DNA of 64,000 nucleotides from Atherix ibis (taxonomy: Eukaryota > Arthropoda > Insecta > Diptera > Athericidae): the NCBI GenBank assembly GCA_958298945.1, contig OY282609.1, positions 16,164,326-16,228,325 on the forward strand, in the 5' to 3' direction. The notes below the pieces were generated by a model. The model was not told where the DNA came from and ran no database searches. It saw only the letters and a program-made list of their open reading frames with translations. Positions 1 to 12,893 of this stretch are shown piece by piece. The stretch's first letter is position 1. Every line of letters begins with the position of its first letter. A program made the position numbers and the translations under genes.

Positions 1-921
1 GCGAAATCGAATCAAAACGAATTTAACAACAACAAAAAAAAAGACTTTTTTGCATAACAAAAATTAATAATAATTCAATTTATAATGACTCCACCACACT
101 AGTAATATTTAGTCGTTCATACAGTTAATATAATATCAGAATTGTGGGGAGGGGGGGTGAGATTCGTGTATTTGTGAATTAATTTCACTAAGTTTAGAGT
201 TAATCTTTGCATATTTTTTATAGGATTTTGTTTAATTTGCTTTGTTTTTTTTTTTTTTGGACTGTGCTTATTATTAATGTTTGCTTTCCTTGAACTCCAT
301 AGATTTACATACTTACTTTCTTCGTTTTTATCCAATACATTTAAAAACGGACAATTTTCAGATTAAAAAAATCTATCTTTACAAAAATGAGACTTTTATG
401 TAAGTAAACATCAAGAAAAATTAATATAAAAAATTATTTACGCTTTTAATTTTTTTTAATTAGAAAAAAATTTACGAAGAGTCCTTAATTACATCAAATA
501 ATTCACATTCGATATAAAAAAAAAATTAAATTTTGAAAAACCGTTAATCAAACTAAAACAAATTGTGTCTTTTTGGTTTAAAATTTACAAGAAATTGCTA
601 AATTAGCAAAAAAAATTAACTAGAAAAATTCGTAACGCCATTCGTACATAATAAAAAACTGAAAACAAACACGCATTTACGATTTGAAATTTTAATTTTC
701 TTCTTTTAGAAAAAAAAATAAATTTTGTATACAATTTTATGTTTATCCTGACCATATTAATTAGTCTTTTTAACAAATTATCCTTAAAAACTATTGTAAT
801 AAAATAATTGATTTTTTCTTTACGAAATATTTTTCAGTCTTCGAATCTAAATCAAAAGTTTTTCACTTGCACATACCAAATTTGGTAAATGTCGTGCCAA
901 AGTTCGAATAAGTTCGTTTGC

Positions 922-929
922 TATATAAG
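922..929 (+). promoter_or_regulatory. TATA-box-like motif
   Basis: TATATAAG stands in otherwise unremarkable sequence, about 0.2 kb upstream of the leader-like patch. No clear initiator motif was identified 25-30 bases downstream, so this is only a candidate core promoter. Confidence 0.15.
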
Positions 930-2399
930 AGATGTCGCTAAAAGCGCATAGTTTCTATTTATGTTTTCTTTTATGTGCTTTTGAAAATGCAAACTTGGAC
1001 GTCGCAATTTTATATAATTTCTTGCAATTTACTTATAAAATTTTAAAATCTATTTCGACTAATAATGTTGTTAGCATTTAGTTTTCTTATTTTCTAATAG
1101 TGTTTAATTTTTATATATCATGTCAGAGAATAGTGCATGCATGCATCCTGAAATCAAATGTTTTTGACAGCTAACCTCGTTCAACCTGGGAGAATATCCT
1201 TTCTCTTTTCCTCTACATACTGAGAATTGCATGGCCTCTTTCTCGAGTGAAAGAGTGTTTTCAGTCATTATCCATCTCATTTCAGCAACTTTTCTCCAAC
1301 TTTGTTACCTTTTTGCCGAGCATGATTATCGGATTCGTTCTCAGTTTGTGTTTTTATGTTGTTTGATTAATAAGTGTTTGGAGTACAGACTCCATTGGGT
1401 GTAAGCGAATTTTATGTTAAAATAAATTAAACTCAAAGAACGAATATTACTGAACAATAAAATCGATAAAATATTTAAGAAAATTAAAAGAATAATTAAG
1501 ATTTAAACAAATTGATATAGTAGAAAAATTACATATAATTTGAATTTTTTTCATAACGAATTGTGGTGGTGGCCCTTTCTTTGGTGTGTTTACGCTTGAC
1601 CGTATATCAGAAATCAAACCTCATCAATTTGAAGAAGAGTCAGACAGTGTCCGCCAGTAAAAGAGTGTCTGTTACTGTTGGGCTTAAATATCAAACACAT
1701 TGTCTAGAATTCGTTTGTGTACGTGCGACATTAATTTATAGAGTGGTCCAGTCGAGAACACAGAACATAGAACACAGAACAGAGAACAGATCATTGCTTG
1801 GCCAGAAGAGTTTCAAGCTGCAGTTGAACAGCAAACACGGTCGTCTTGTAATATACCTGAAGGAAAACATTTCCGAACATCAGACAAATTAATGGTCAGC
1901 AGTGTTAGCGCGGTTGTTTAGAATCGAATGTCAGGTGTTTCTCGGTTCAAGTTTTTATCATTCAAACAAACACATAAATTTTTCTAAAAAAAAGATACTG
2001 AAACAACATCAACAACTGCCCGAAATACTACCACTAAACTATTCCCATATTGTGCTTCTTTACTGTAGTTTTAATTTTTAGAAGCTTTTATTTTCCGCGT
2101 TGACATTGTTTATTTGCATAGTTTTTATTTAAAATTCACGGCGTGTCTATATTGTCGTCGCGACATTAATTTAGTTTCGGTGTATTTCTAAATTGTTTTT
2201 TTTTTGCTTCATTTCGATTCGATAATGTTGTGTTGAATGCATTCTAAATGAAGCTATTCTTTAATAAATAAAAATTTTGTAAAAGGGGAAGCAGTTAAGT
2301 TTTTGTTTAATATGTGGTGGTTGTGAAGATTCTGAAGTGAATAATAGTAAACTGTTTTGAATGGGAAAAATATCAACAATTTTTCTGTGTATAAGATTG

Positions 2400-2512
2400 T
2401 GTTTACCTGGCAGGTAGAATAATATCAATCAGCTCCTCTAGCTTGAACTTGCAGCATACGAAACGGATCGAAATAACAAAGAAACAAGGAACAAGTTGGA
2501 CCACGTTCACAG
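2400..2512 (+). other. Candidate non-coding 5' exon with splice donor
   Basis: The sequence reads like an insect untranslated leader (mixed composition, AAC/CAA-rich, no long frame) and ends CAG|GTAAGC, a near-consensus donor with the intron starting at 2513. The 5' boundary is unknown. It could be the leader of the same gene as the small coding exon at 63265-63363 on the same strand, which would make most of the window one intron. That link is speculative. Confidence 0.25.
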
Positions 2513-4053
2513 GTAAGCATTGAACAAGAAATCATGCAAACAAGGCCCGCTGGCGAACAAGCCATTCAGTCAGTCAGTCAGGTAGGCAAGCAGCACGACG
2601 ACAGCAATCACAATAGCCTTTCAACCTGATAAGAACCAGTTTCTAGGTGAATGGTGTACTTTATGCGATATACGAGTACAACCGACAGTAGTGTTGAAAA
2701 AAATAAATAAATAAAATGTAATGAAACACGTTAACTTGTATTATTGCTGCCACCAATAAAAGAAAAATTATCAAAAAAAAAAAAGAAAAAAAATCCTCCG
2801 TGAAAATGGCCGATAAGAAAAATTGATATTATTTGGAAAGTTTTCACCTTTTCTAAATACTTGCCCGCTGGGGAAATTATTTCGTATTGTACGTTTCATT
2901 GATGTAGGGTTTCCCCCCAAACCTCTCAATTGCTGACTGTTCCACAATTTTTGGAAAAACTCGCATTTAGAAACTCATTCCTTTAACGAGCACTGAAATG
3001 TTTTTCAATTCTGAATGTCAGACTGATGACAGTTGACTGCTCGATGAAATTATTGATTTTCTGTATTGTTTACTTTTTATGTTTTCGTCATGCACTTGAC
3101 GTGCACGTTGAAAAGTTCACTCTACTTAAAAATACTAGAATTTTTCCTTATAATTATTTTCAAAAATGTTGATAACTTTGTATGCTATTTATTTGCAAAA
3201 ATCAAAATTTCCGTAGAGAAAAAGGACTCTAAAGTGAGGTTATATTTTTATGTTATCAATGGACTTGGATAGTGTTTGTGTTGTGTATGTAATTTTTGTA
3301 CATACAATCGTAAGTAATCAAAATGTGTATCCTTTGAAAATATTTTGGACAAAAATTGCTCTTTCCAGATTTGTTGGTTCTTATAACTTTTTCGTTAATC
3401 TAAACTTAAAGAAGAAAAAAAACTATTACTCCTAGTGGAATTTCACAATAATTTTACAAGTTGTGCAATTAGAATTTTTCTATAATTTTTAACAATTATA
3501 ATAATTTCTGTATATGTACAAACTTTCATGAATTTCTTCCAGTTTACTTATAATTATTTTAATCCTTCTTAACCTTGTTGTTTAATTAGCAAAAAAAAAA
3601 AAGTTTTAAAAACCTCGAAAAATATTTACTTAAAATTAATATGATTATAAGTATCTACCGATTGTTAAAATTTTTTAATGAATTCAATTATAAGTATTGA
3701 TTTGTGATCAAAACTGTCAAGTTTAATGATCTCCAGGCTGTTTTAGAAAATCTCAATTAACCAGGTTGCAATGAACTGAATTCGGTTGAAATGCAACGAC
3801 TGAAATAAACACGTCCGTACGATTTAATTGTGAATAATAATTTTATATTAATTTAAAAAAAAATAATCCTTTAAGAAATCTATTAAAAAAGGATTAGTTA
3901 ACTATAAAAATGGGTAAAGGTTTTGGGCGTAGTTTACCTTGTTTCGAAATATTTTATATATTCGTTCGATTAATTCCGGTTGCATTCAAGGATGAAAGCA
4001 ACAAGTTCAGGAAGTTTTAATCAAAATTAAACTTGTGACTGCTTACATGTATA

Positions 4054-5244
4054 GGGTTTTCGAATAAGAGTGATATGATTTATTTTCAACAAAAAAAACA
4101 CTAAATTGTTAAGGAAAATCAAATGTTTTTTTATTTAATGTGAAGTACAATCTACACAATTAAGTTCTGAATAAAACGTCATTCAAATGGCCTCCACGAC
4201 TTCTTTTGCAGGAACGAATTCGATGAACACAATTTTCGAGCACTTTTTCCACTAAATCAAGACGTATGTCATAAATAGCACGTTCAATATTGACTTCTAA
4301 AGCTTGAGAAGAGTGGCTTATTGCTAATCGTGTTAAATCACAACTTCTTGGAGACCATGCAATGTCACAATTTCTTTAAAGCCCCGTCTTGTTGGAACCA
4401 GATGTTGTCAAGATCAACTTCTTCCAATTTCGGCCATAAAAAGTTGGTTATCATCGATCTATACCGGTGTTCATTGACAGTAACGGTGTTACAGCTTTAT
4501 TTCTAAAGAAGTAAGGACCGATGATTCCACCAGACCAAAAACCACACCAAACTGTCAATTTAGGTGAATGTAATGGATGTTCATGAATAATTTGTGGATT
4601 TTCTTCGCACCAGAATCGACAGTTTTGTTTATTTACCGCACCACTCAGATGAAAGTGAGCCTCATCGGAGAAGATGATTTTCTTAAAAAAATCGTTATCG
4701 TTTTTAAGTTGTTCCAAGACAAAATCAGCAAATTCACGACGTAGTCCAATGGCTTCAGTTCTTGAGTGATAACAATTTTATACGGATTCAAGCCCAAATC
4801 CTTTCTCAAAATCCGCCAGGTTGTGGTTTGAGACAGTCCCAAATCTTGAGAACGTCTTGGAATCGATAAATTCCGGTCTTCAGCAACACTTGCTTGAACG
4901 GCAGCAATATTTTCATTACTTCAAGCGGTTCTTTGTCTTATTGGTACTTGAACATTATGTAAAGAAAATGTACGCGCGAAATTTTTAACAATTCGACGAA
5001 TAGCGATCACAGTTGGACGATTATTACGACCATAAAATGGCAAAAGCGCACGAAAAGTTGCAATTGGAGAACGATTATTTTGATAATAAAATTGAATAAT
5101 TTTTAAACGTTGTTCTTGCGTACACGTATATCTTTCCATGATGAAATTGTAAACATTACTGAATGCAATGAAATGACAGATCATAACATATTACAAATGG
5201 CCGAAACGTCACTTAGAAATCATATCACTCTTATTGGAAAACCC
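4054..5244 (-). mobile_element. Tc-type DNA transposon, 1.19 kb, both ends present
   Basis: Terminal inverted repeats of 28 bp (4054-4081 and 5217-5244) match at 27 of 28 positions, begin GGGTTTTC and are flanked by TA at 4052-4053 and 5245-5246, the target duplication of the Tc1/mariner superfamily. The interior carries a broken transposase on the minus strand. The C-terminal SRGGHL motif and N-terminal MERYT-type helix place it with the insect group often annotated as 'Tc3-like' or DUF4817-containing transposases. Family T elsewhere in the window belongs to the same broad group but has different ends. Confidence 0.9.
4160..5139 (-). pseudogene. Broken Tc-type transposase (DUF4817-like N-terminus)
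   Basis: The reading starts at the ATG at 5137-5139 (MERYTCTQEQRL...), which fits the family's N-terminus better than the upstream in-frame Met. The first helical domain is followed by a TGA near 4922. The same frame then resumes with a second helix-turn-helix (PRRSQDLGLSQTTTWRILRK). A frameshift precedes the catalytic segment IIFSDEAHFHLSGAVNKQN (first Asp), and another precedes WFQQDGA (second Asp). The end is SRGGHLNDVLFRT and a stop at 4160-4162. At about 325 codons of recognisable sequence it is close to full length, but at least one stop and two frameshifts make it inactive. Confidence 0.85.
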
Positions 5245-5246
5245 TA

Positions 5247-7297
5247 TATTTATAATAAATAATTGCATAAAAATTTATGATTCAGTTGAAGTTTCAAATG
5301 GATTGTACAATAGTAACTTACCTTCCAGTACAAATAAATAAAAGAAATTCTTAATTCTGATCGTAAAACTTGAAAGTCTCTTGTTTAGATATTGTCGAAA
5401 CGTTTTAGTCGAGATTTTCGTTTTGATTATCTCTACCGTAATAAAAATCAATTCCAATTCTAATTCCAGTCTAATTTGAGCTTTCTTCCTTCATTTGGTT
5501 TTCATCTAATCTCCTCTACGTTTTACTAAAATTTCATTTCGCCGTTTGATCTATTTTTATATTGTTTGATTTTTAGTTGGAGTTAATCTGAATGAACTCT
5601 TTGCATACTAACTAAGTTTTTCTTCCAAGCCAGAAGAATTTTTTTTGTTATTTGCATGAACTACAATTGCTAAACTACAATTTTTTAACCTCTGTTCGTC
5701 TATTTTAATTTTGTTAATTCTTCAAGCTTACCTATTTGATTTTCTATTTGAAAACAGTGAGAATACTTATGGGAAAAATAAGATTTGGTGAGGTAACTAC
5801 TCTAAAATATTTAGGTGGATATATTTTAAATTTTATAATGTCATAGTTAGTGATCCGGTTTTATTGTTTAACGGAAAAGAAGGGGAACCTTCCTTGATTT
5901 TGTTGATCCGAAAATTGCGAATTGAAGGGTATTACGCGAAATTTCAATGTCGTTGCTTCTTTTCGTAAATGTTCCTTGTGTCATTGAAAACCTGATATTT
6001 CTCTTTTGGATTTAATCACTAATTGGAAATACTTAACTTTTTTAATATTAATTATTGAGATAATAAACAAAACAAAAATTAAATAAAAAAACACAACATA
6101 ACATAATTAAATTAATATAAAAAAAAATTGTTGATTAAATCAATACTAAAATACATGTACAGGTATTTTTCTATCTATCGTATACACAATTACGAAACAG
6201 AATACTATTAGTTTATGGATATTATAAGCATAGATTTTTGATATTCAAACAAAACAAAAAAATAGTTTTTCTTCATAAACGCTTTTACATATTTATAAGC
6301 AAAAATAAAAACGTGCTGTTTTTGTTAGTTTTATTGATTTTTGCTAAAATCTCCGTTTAGATTGAGCCTTTATTTTTATGTTTTCATCTTATCATTAATA
6401 TGTTAATGCTTTAATAGACGCCGACCATGACTCTGCAATAATAAAACTGGTTATATTCCGAAATCTTATACTTTTATGTTCAGAGAAAAAATATATAATA
6501 TTTACTAAGATACAAAAAAAAACTCCAGTTTATGATTACAAAAATTGTCGTTGACTTATAGTATTCGAAAACTTTCAAATTCACTTTTTAGAATTCCAGT
6601 TTCTTATAAAAACTATTAAGCGAAAGTAAAGTGAAAATTGATTTATAAAATTTGGACAATATTTAATTTTTAAATTACTTAATTTCACTTTAGAAAAAAA
6701 AATATATTAAATGCTGTGGAGAGATTTTCTTTGCTTATAGAAAGGAGTTGCATTTCTTTCTATTTAGAAAAAAAAAATTAAGTGTGAACATAAACAAAAT
6801 TTTTTTGAACGAAATACTCTCCCTCAGATTGATCAAATTTTTTAATGCTCTATAAAAAAAAATTCACAACACATTATAAAAAATTAGATTAAATCCTCTC
6901 TTTAACCTTTTAACCTTAATTAAGTACACGTACATGTTGTGAATTCAATTAAAAACGAACTCTTGGGATAACCTATAATATGATATGTTGATTATCCACT
7001 AATACTTAACTTAACTACAATATATGACACGGGAATGAATTTTTAACGCGAATAATTTAATTTTGTGACATGTTGAAGTTTTGGTGGAAATTTAATATTA
7101 CCTGATTTACCTTATGGCAATTTTAAATATTAAATTTATTACTTTGCACTTTGTTTATAATTTTTTATTCATATTTTTGAATATTATTAGGTTGTATACA
7201 AACACTTTTTTCTGCAAAAATAATAAAAATATTGTTGAGTGAGCATAAAATACCAAAAAAAAGTGTTTATATTATTATGTGTACTGGTAGTAAAGAG
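5247..7297. other. AT-rich non-coding sequence
   Basis: I see no coding similarity, RNA gene or clear repeat structure. It is A/T-rich with short homopolymers. Confidence 0.6.
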
Positions 7298-8090
7298 TAA
7301 TCTAATTTTGCTTCGGAAAGTAGAATTAAATATAAAACACACTTCAAATTCAGATATTATTTTATTATATTGCTGGGATCTTGCCATTGTTGGATCCGTA
7401 TGACCGACACGATTCTTTTTGCAGGACTCGATTCTTTTCAGATAATTTTTAATGGTTTTTTCTCACATTTGGGGGTATAATTCTGTAAATTTTTTTGACG
7501 GTTGACCGATTTTAAATGCTCTAAAGTTTGAGGATTGTCTGCATTAACACAAACGTTTGAGTAGCCCTACAAGATAAAGTCTAATGGCGTCAAGTCATAC
7601 GATTTTGGAGGCCAATTAATACCATTTTTTTACCGCATGTGATTCAGGTTAAAATCTTCAAATTTTAACAAAAAAAAAGTCGGTTTATGATCATACGGTC
7701 ATAGCGCTCAGAATTGACGGTAACGGTCTCTCTTTGTTCATTTTTAAAGAAATACGAGTAACAGACACTTTAAGGAGGCCAAAATACATGCCAGAGAGCC
7801 ACAGAATGGCTTCTCCACAGTTACTTGTGAATTTCCTGAACCTCATATGTGGTAATTTTGCTTATTGAAGTATCCACCAAGCGAAAAATGACCCCTCATC
7901 GTTGAAAAAAAATTCAAAGCAAGTTTTAGAAAGTTTTACCATATATAGCGTATTGTTTGTTGTTAAAATGATCAATAATGTAAAACGGCAAACCTTAAAC
8001 TACATAAATCCCACCTTGAATGACATATAATTTTGATAACTATCAAATGACAGGACTGTACTTTTCAAACCGCGAAATGGATAACCCTTT
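7298..8090 (-). mobile_element. Family T element, copy T1 (deleted Tc-type)
   Basis: The right end carries the family's coding-5' terminus (GACTGTAC...CGAAATGGATAACCC) and the left end a decayed coding-3' terminus (TCTAATTTTGCTTCGG). Minus-strand translation gives pieces of a Tc-type transposase: a catalytic FSDEGHF-like segment, GGYxNKQN, VEKP, a WPPKSYDLTPLDF motif near 7600, and LEHLKS near 7540. No DNA-binding domain fits between the 5' end and the catalytic segment, so the copy is non-autonomous as well as broken. This uninterrupted copy defines the normal T length of about 0.8 kb. Confidence 0.75.
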
Positions 8091-8104
8091 ACATATTCAT
8101 ATAC

Positions 8105-8345
8105 GTCGGTTGGCATACGGCCATAGCGCTCAAAATTGATGGTAACGATATCTCTGTTTTCATTCTCAAAGAAATACGGCCCAATAACACCTTCAAAACA
8201 AAATGCACAACAGAATTCATTTTTGGCGGATACAATGGCTTCTCCACAGTTATTTGTATATTTTCAGAGCCTCACATATTGAGCCCTATATATTGGTGGT
8301 TTTCAGAGCACCATCCCTGAAGAAAATTTTGGTCAAAAAATCAGC
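8105..8345 (-). mobile_element. Family T fragment, copy T2
   Basis: It repeats part of the neighbouring T1: the block with 'catagcgctcaaaattgat', the 'gcggatacaatggcttctc' block and the 'gaagaaaattttgg' catalytic region, in the same orientation and order. It lacks both ends. It is either a partial tandem duplication of T1 or a separate truncated insertion. Confidence 0.65.
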
Positions 8346-8415
8346 ATCTAAAGAATGTTGGGAAATTTTCCAAATTGAAAAAAAATCAGCATGTTGGGAA
8401 ATTTTCCAAATTTGA
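8339..8415. repeat. Short tandem duplication
   Basis: The block 'gttgggaaattttccaaatt', preceded by 'tcagcat', appears twice, about 45 bases apart, directly after the T2 fragment. Confidence 0.7.
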
Positions 8416-8419
8416 GCAA

Positions 8420-10844
8420 CAATAGTAAATAATCACGTATTAACCGAAGGAATAAACGTCCTTTAAATAATATTGAATTCTCTTACAAAATTGGTAATTT
8501 TCTTGCTCTAATATATTTTTTTCCTGCAATTTTTAACAGTGTGTCAATAATAATTTTTTTCAACAAAAAAATATTAGATAATTTTTATATCAAAAGAATA
8601 TTTATTTCGTATCTAATCCACAAAAGGAATTAATAAAAATTCTGCTGATAAATCCTCTTCTTAAAAGTAAATCTTTTTCACGAGCCAGCAGCTTTATTGA
8701 ATAATCAAAATGTTTTCTTCACGTTACATTGGATGTGGTTTATGTTACACTCTGACATATTACATCATAAATTATACAACCGTTCAAGGTTAATTTTCTA
8801 TGTTAGATTTTTTATTTATGAAAATAAACCTTCTTATCAGCTAAGCACTATCAAAAGTATCAAGGAAAAAAATAATTGCTAAAAAAGGATATTTTTATAA
8901 AAATTCTATTTTATTGTTGAATTTGCATTTTAACTGAAGAAGTAATTTGCATTTTAACTAAAGAAGTAATTCTTGTAATATTTTATTCCTTATTGAGTAA
9001 AAACGGTCGTAAATATTCAATTTACATGTTGATACATTTGTTCGTAGGATTTGAATACGAAATAAAATTTATTTCATATTAACTGCAATTCTGGCAAACG
9101 ATGAAACTACACTCGTACTTTTTAAAATTTACCCTCAGATAAAATACTTTCTTAAATCGAATGCAATAAAATGTGAATTTTTTATTGAAAAGACGACATT
9201 AACAATGTTCTTTTTGGAAGTTCTAAATGGTATTGTCGGTGAAAAAATATAATTTTTATATATTTTTTGGAGCAGAAAGGATGTTTTTGTAGAAGAAAAG
9301 TAAAGGTTAGGATAAGATTAGGAGATCCGCCAACAACCCACAAGCAAAGAAAAGCCAATTTTTTTAACTTATTGATGGTGGCGTGGGGGTGAGTTTTTAT
9401 GGCAAAAGAAAACAATTTCCGTAATGAAAAGAGCTTTTAGCGCATCAAGAGAGAAATTTTCAAATAAATACGAAGGCAAAATGGAAGTTTTTCATTTGAA
9501 ATGAAATGTAAGAAATTGAGGATTTTCGAAATGAATTTATAAGAAAATATCTGTGGGGGAATGATCTATATATCTATCTAAGTACGGTTATATTGAGATG
9601 GATGTGGATTGATTATAGTTAATTTTTAAAGATGAACCGTGACATTTTGAAGAACTTATTTGCAGGTCATTTTTTGAATTTGAACAAAATCGATTTTCCA
9701 ATAATATCTTTCGATGTAATCTTTAATTAATCTGTAAGATTTTGTCAATATTTTATTCTATTCAGAAAACCTATTTGTGAACTCATCAAAAAAGTGTAAA
9801 TGATGGCGTTTAAAGGTGACAAATTGAACCATTGACCTGTGATTATTTTATTTTCGTTATTATAAATATTATTATTTCTGAACGCATAATCGTCAATTTC
9901 CAATTGGATTCAAAAATAAAAATTTTTAAATTCCGAAGTCGCACAAATTTGAGCTCTTCTTTTTCGGTCATTCAAGTTTAGTATTCAAAATGCCCACAAG
10001 ACTAATATATCCGCTGGTAATTATAATATATTTCCAGAAATGACAATAGCACTAAATTGGATGTACTCGTATTCGTATTTTCCAGACACTTTGGAATGGT
10101 TTTGTACGGAAAGCTTAATTTAAATGTCCAAAAAATATTCCAATACATCAATCGGTATTTCGAATTTGGTTTTTGTTTTCAATATTTGACTTTGACCTTA
10201 TTGACATTTCATTATGTTTTAGACGATATGTGGTGTTTTATTGTATTTTCTTTAAATTGTTATGCCATTCAAGTAAACATAAAGATGATCTTCGTCATAT
10301 TACCAAAGTTTGATGTATAATATTGTATTATCAACACCAAGCCAAAAGCAACGTGCACACAAGCAAACTAGTTATACGAAAAATAAGGCAAATATAGAAA
10401 TTTGTTTGATTTATCAAAGCTGTGTCAATAATTTGAAAGAAATCGTCAATAATGGGCTAAGTTGAATAAGAGAGAAAAAAGTCTTGGAGTAATAAATAGT
10501 CACAAGAGTCAATACTGGGTTGTTTTTTTTAGTCAAAAACAGAAAATTTAGAATAAAATTTAAGCGTTTAGTCCCAGAGTACGATTGCGACGGGCGTCTG
10601 AAAAAATGCTATCAACATTTTTAGATCATTCACAATCTTATGAGAGTGAACACAATAGCAAGCAGCGACCAAAATTGATTACTGTTCGCTCCTCGGTTTA
10701 AGTCCAATCTCTAATGTGAGGTTCTGTTCGGTACTACTGCCAATGTATTTTAATATTTTCAACGTACTTTCATATGGCAGCATTATTGAACTTGTAATCA
10801 AAGGCAAGGTAATTGCGTATTTAATATTTAGTGACATTAGGAAT
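8420..10844. other. Non-coding sequence
   Basis: No coding similarity seen. A near-identical 24-bp tandem duplication (gcattttaact.aagaagtaatt) lies at about 8922-8970. Short frames at 8697-8882 (+) and 10057-10320 (+) show no domain and look like chance. Confidence 0.5.
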
Positions 10845-11338
10845 TGAAATTAAACACACTTAAAATTTAAATTTTAATAAAATTTGTTCTTTTGGACCTT
10901 GTCATTACACATTGAATACAGGTAAAACCATTCAAATGTCCACTACGATACTTTTTGTAGGACTTAATCTTTTTAAGGTAACTTTTATTGGCCTTTTTAG
11001 ATGTTTTGGTTTATAATTTTGCAATTTTTTGGCGGATATTGGTTATTGAATTCTTTAAAGTTTGAGGATTTAAATGCTCTAAAGTTTGAGGATTGTCTGC
11101 GTAAAGACGATCTTTCGCGTATGCTCACAAGAAAAGTTCCAACAATCTTGAAGACCAAATTTTGAAATTACGCATCCAACAAAATGGAAATTGTTCTTGT
11201 TGTGTGTTTTGTGGCGCCGTTTTGTTGAAACCACATTTTATCCAGATTAAAATCTTCAAATTCAGTAAAAAAATCGTATTTTTGCGATGAGAGTCGATAA
11301 TAGTCTCAAATGACATCTTCAGACGAAAAGGCATAATA

Positions 11339-12269
11339 CGAGTTCTGCTCAAAAAGTATCACGAATTTTGTGTTTTTTCAAAAATTATTTATTTATTCAT
11401 GAATATCTATTTTGTCCCCTTCAAAGTAATCCCCACCAGATATTATACACTTGTGCCAACGTTTTTTCCAATCCTCGAAGCACTTCAAAAAATCATTTTT
11501 TGTGATCTTGTTCAGCTCCTCTTTCGATGCCGTCTTTATCTCCTCAATAGTAGCGTAGCGTCGTCCTATCATGGGGCTCTTCAGTTTCGGGAACAAGAAA
11601 AATTCACAGGGGGCCAGATCTGGGGAATACGGTGCCTGCGGCATTATTAGTCTGTTGTTTTTGGCCAAAAATTCGCGCACAAGCAACGATGCGTGAGCAG
11701 GTGAGTTATTATGGTGTAAAACCCAATTTTTGTTCTTCCACAAATCCGGGTATTTCTAGCGGATTGCTTCGCGCAACTTGCGCATAACTTGCATGTAATA
11801 TTCTTTATTGACCGTTCTATCCTGTGACAAGAACTCATGATGCACCACGCCCCTGCAATCGAAGAAAACTGTAAGCAAAACCTTCACATTCGACCGAACT
11901 TGGCACGCTTTTTTCGGTCTTGGCTCGTAAGGCAGCTTCTATTGGAATGATTGAGCTTTGGTTTTCACGTCATAACCATAAACCCATGATTCGTCACTAG
12001 TTATGACCCTCTGGAGCAAATTTGGGTCGTCGCGGACAGAGTCCAACAACTCCTTAGCAATTTTAATGCGATGTTGTTTTTGGTCGAAATTGAGCAAAAA
12101 TCGAAGACGAGCCAAAACACGTGCAAGCAAAGCAGCTGTCAAAAAATAACTGAACATTCCAAATGGCCTAACTGGTCGGCATAAGTGAGAGACATGAGTA
12201 CCAACATAACGCCACAAAAAATCGAAAATCGAATATACGTAAACCGCGATACTTTTTGAACAGACCTCG
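11339..12269 (-). mobile_element. Mariner A copy M1 (931 bp, deletion type 1)
   Basis: Flanked by TA (11337-11338, 12270-12271). Ends are CGAGTTCTGCTCAAAAAG and its inverted counterpart AGACCTCG. Relative to fuller copies it lacks the whole DNA-binding domain: the 5' leader is joined directly to 'ctcaatttcgaccaaaaac'. The residual transposase reads QKQHRIKIAKELLDSVRDDPNLLQRVITSDESWVYGYD..., then frameshifts, then a 116-codon C-terminal frame (11393-11743). There the second catalytic Asp is Asn (HHNNSPAH) and the third is Glu (APCEFF). Those changes plus the deletion make it inactive. Four copies in the window share this same deletion. Confidence 0.9.
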
Positions 12270-12270
12270 T

Positions 12271-12640
12271 ACGCAGTCATTTCTTGCGAATACAATCGCT
12301 TCTCGACAACCATTTGTGGGTTTTCAGAGCCCCATTTACGGCAATTTTTACGACCAAAAGGCATAATATACGGTCATTTTTTGCGGATACACAGACTTCT
12401 CCACAACTATTTGTGGGTTTTCAGAGCCCCATTTACGGCAATTTTTAGGACCCAAAGGCATAATATACAGTCAGTTTTTGCGGATACAATGGCTTCTCGA
12501 CAACCATTTGTGGGTTTTCAGAGCCCCATTTACGGCAATTTTTACGACCAAAAGGCATACTATACAGTCATTTTTTGCGGATACAATGGCTACTCGACAA
12601 ACCAGTTGTGAGTTTTCAGAGCCCCATATACAGTAATTTT
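12271..12640. repeat. Tandem repeat, ~97-bp unit, about 3.7 copies
   Basis: Unit starts are seen at about 12271, 12370, 12467 and 12564. Each unit runs from 'ac.gtca.tttttgcg' through 'caaccatttgtgggttttc' and 'gccccatttacggcaatttt' to 'aaaggcata'. The unit is a piece of the family T coding region (NKQN...VEKP segment). Since 97 is not a multiple of three, the amplification destroys the frame. Units differ by only a few bases, so the expansion is fairly young. Confidence 0.85.
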
Positions 12641-12893
12641 GCGTACTGAGGTTACTACTAAGCAAGAAATGATCCTAATCGCTGAAGAAAATTTCAGTGA
12701 TGTGGAAAACAAAATTTTCTTAAGTGCGTCACGTAATTACGGCAGAATGACCACTTTTGTAGAAAGTTTTAAAATTTTTTAATAAACCACATGGCGAACT
12801 GGCAATCTCTAAGCTATAGAAATGCTAACTTGAAGCTGTTTGACAGATACCAAATGACAGGACTGTACTTTCCAAATCACAAAATGGATAACT

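Larger units (their letters stand above)
1..4051. other. Non-coding AT-rich sequence with 5'UTR-like patch
   Basis: No open frame here resembles a known protein. The stretch 1140-2640 is less AT-rich than its surroundings, holds CA/GA-rich purine runs typical of insect 5' leader sequence, and ends near a good splice donor at 2513. A TATA-like string lies at 922-929. The rest is A/T-rich filler with homopolymer runs. The open frame at 1563-1892 (+) starts with TTG, has no recognisable domain, and is more likely leader sequence than protein. Confidence 0.5.
10845..12893 (-). mobile_element. Family T element, copy T3, interrupted by mariner A
   Basis: The coding-3' half lies at 10845-11338 (with the 'gctctaaagtttgaggattgtctgc' block common to the family) and the coding-5' half at 12270-12893, ending GACTGTACTTTCCAAATCAC.AAATGGATA. 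Mariner A copy M1 splits it at a TA in 'ggcataata'. The part just beyond M1 is expanded into roughly 97-bp tandem units. Remaining coding sense on the minus strand is the NKQNCRIWGSENPQ region, repeated. Confidence 0.7.

Noticed and set aside
1563..1892. 109-codon frame
   Set aside because: Begins at TTG, has no domain, and lies in leader-like purine-rich sequence; not supported as protein.
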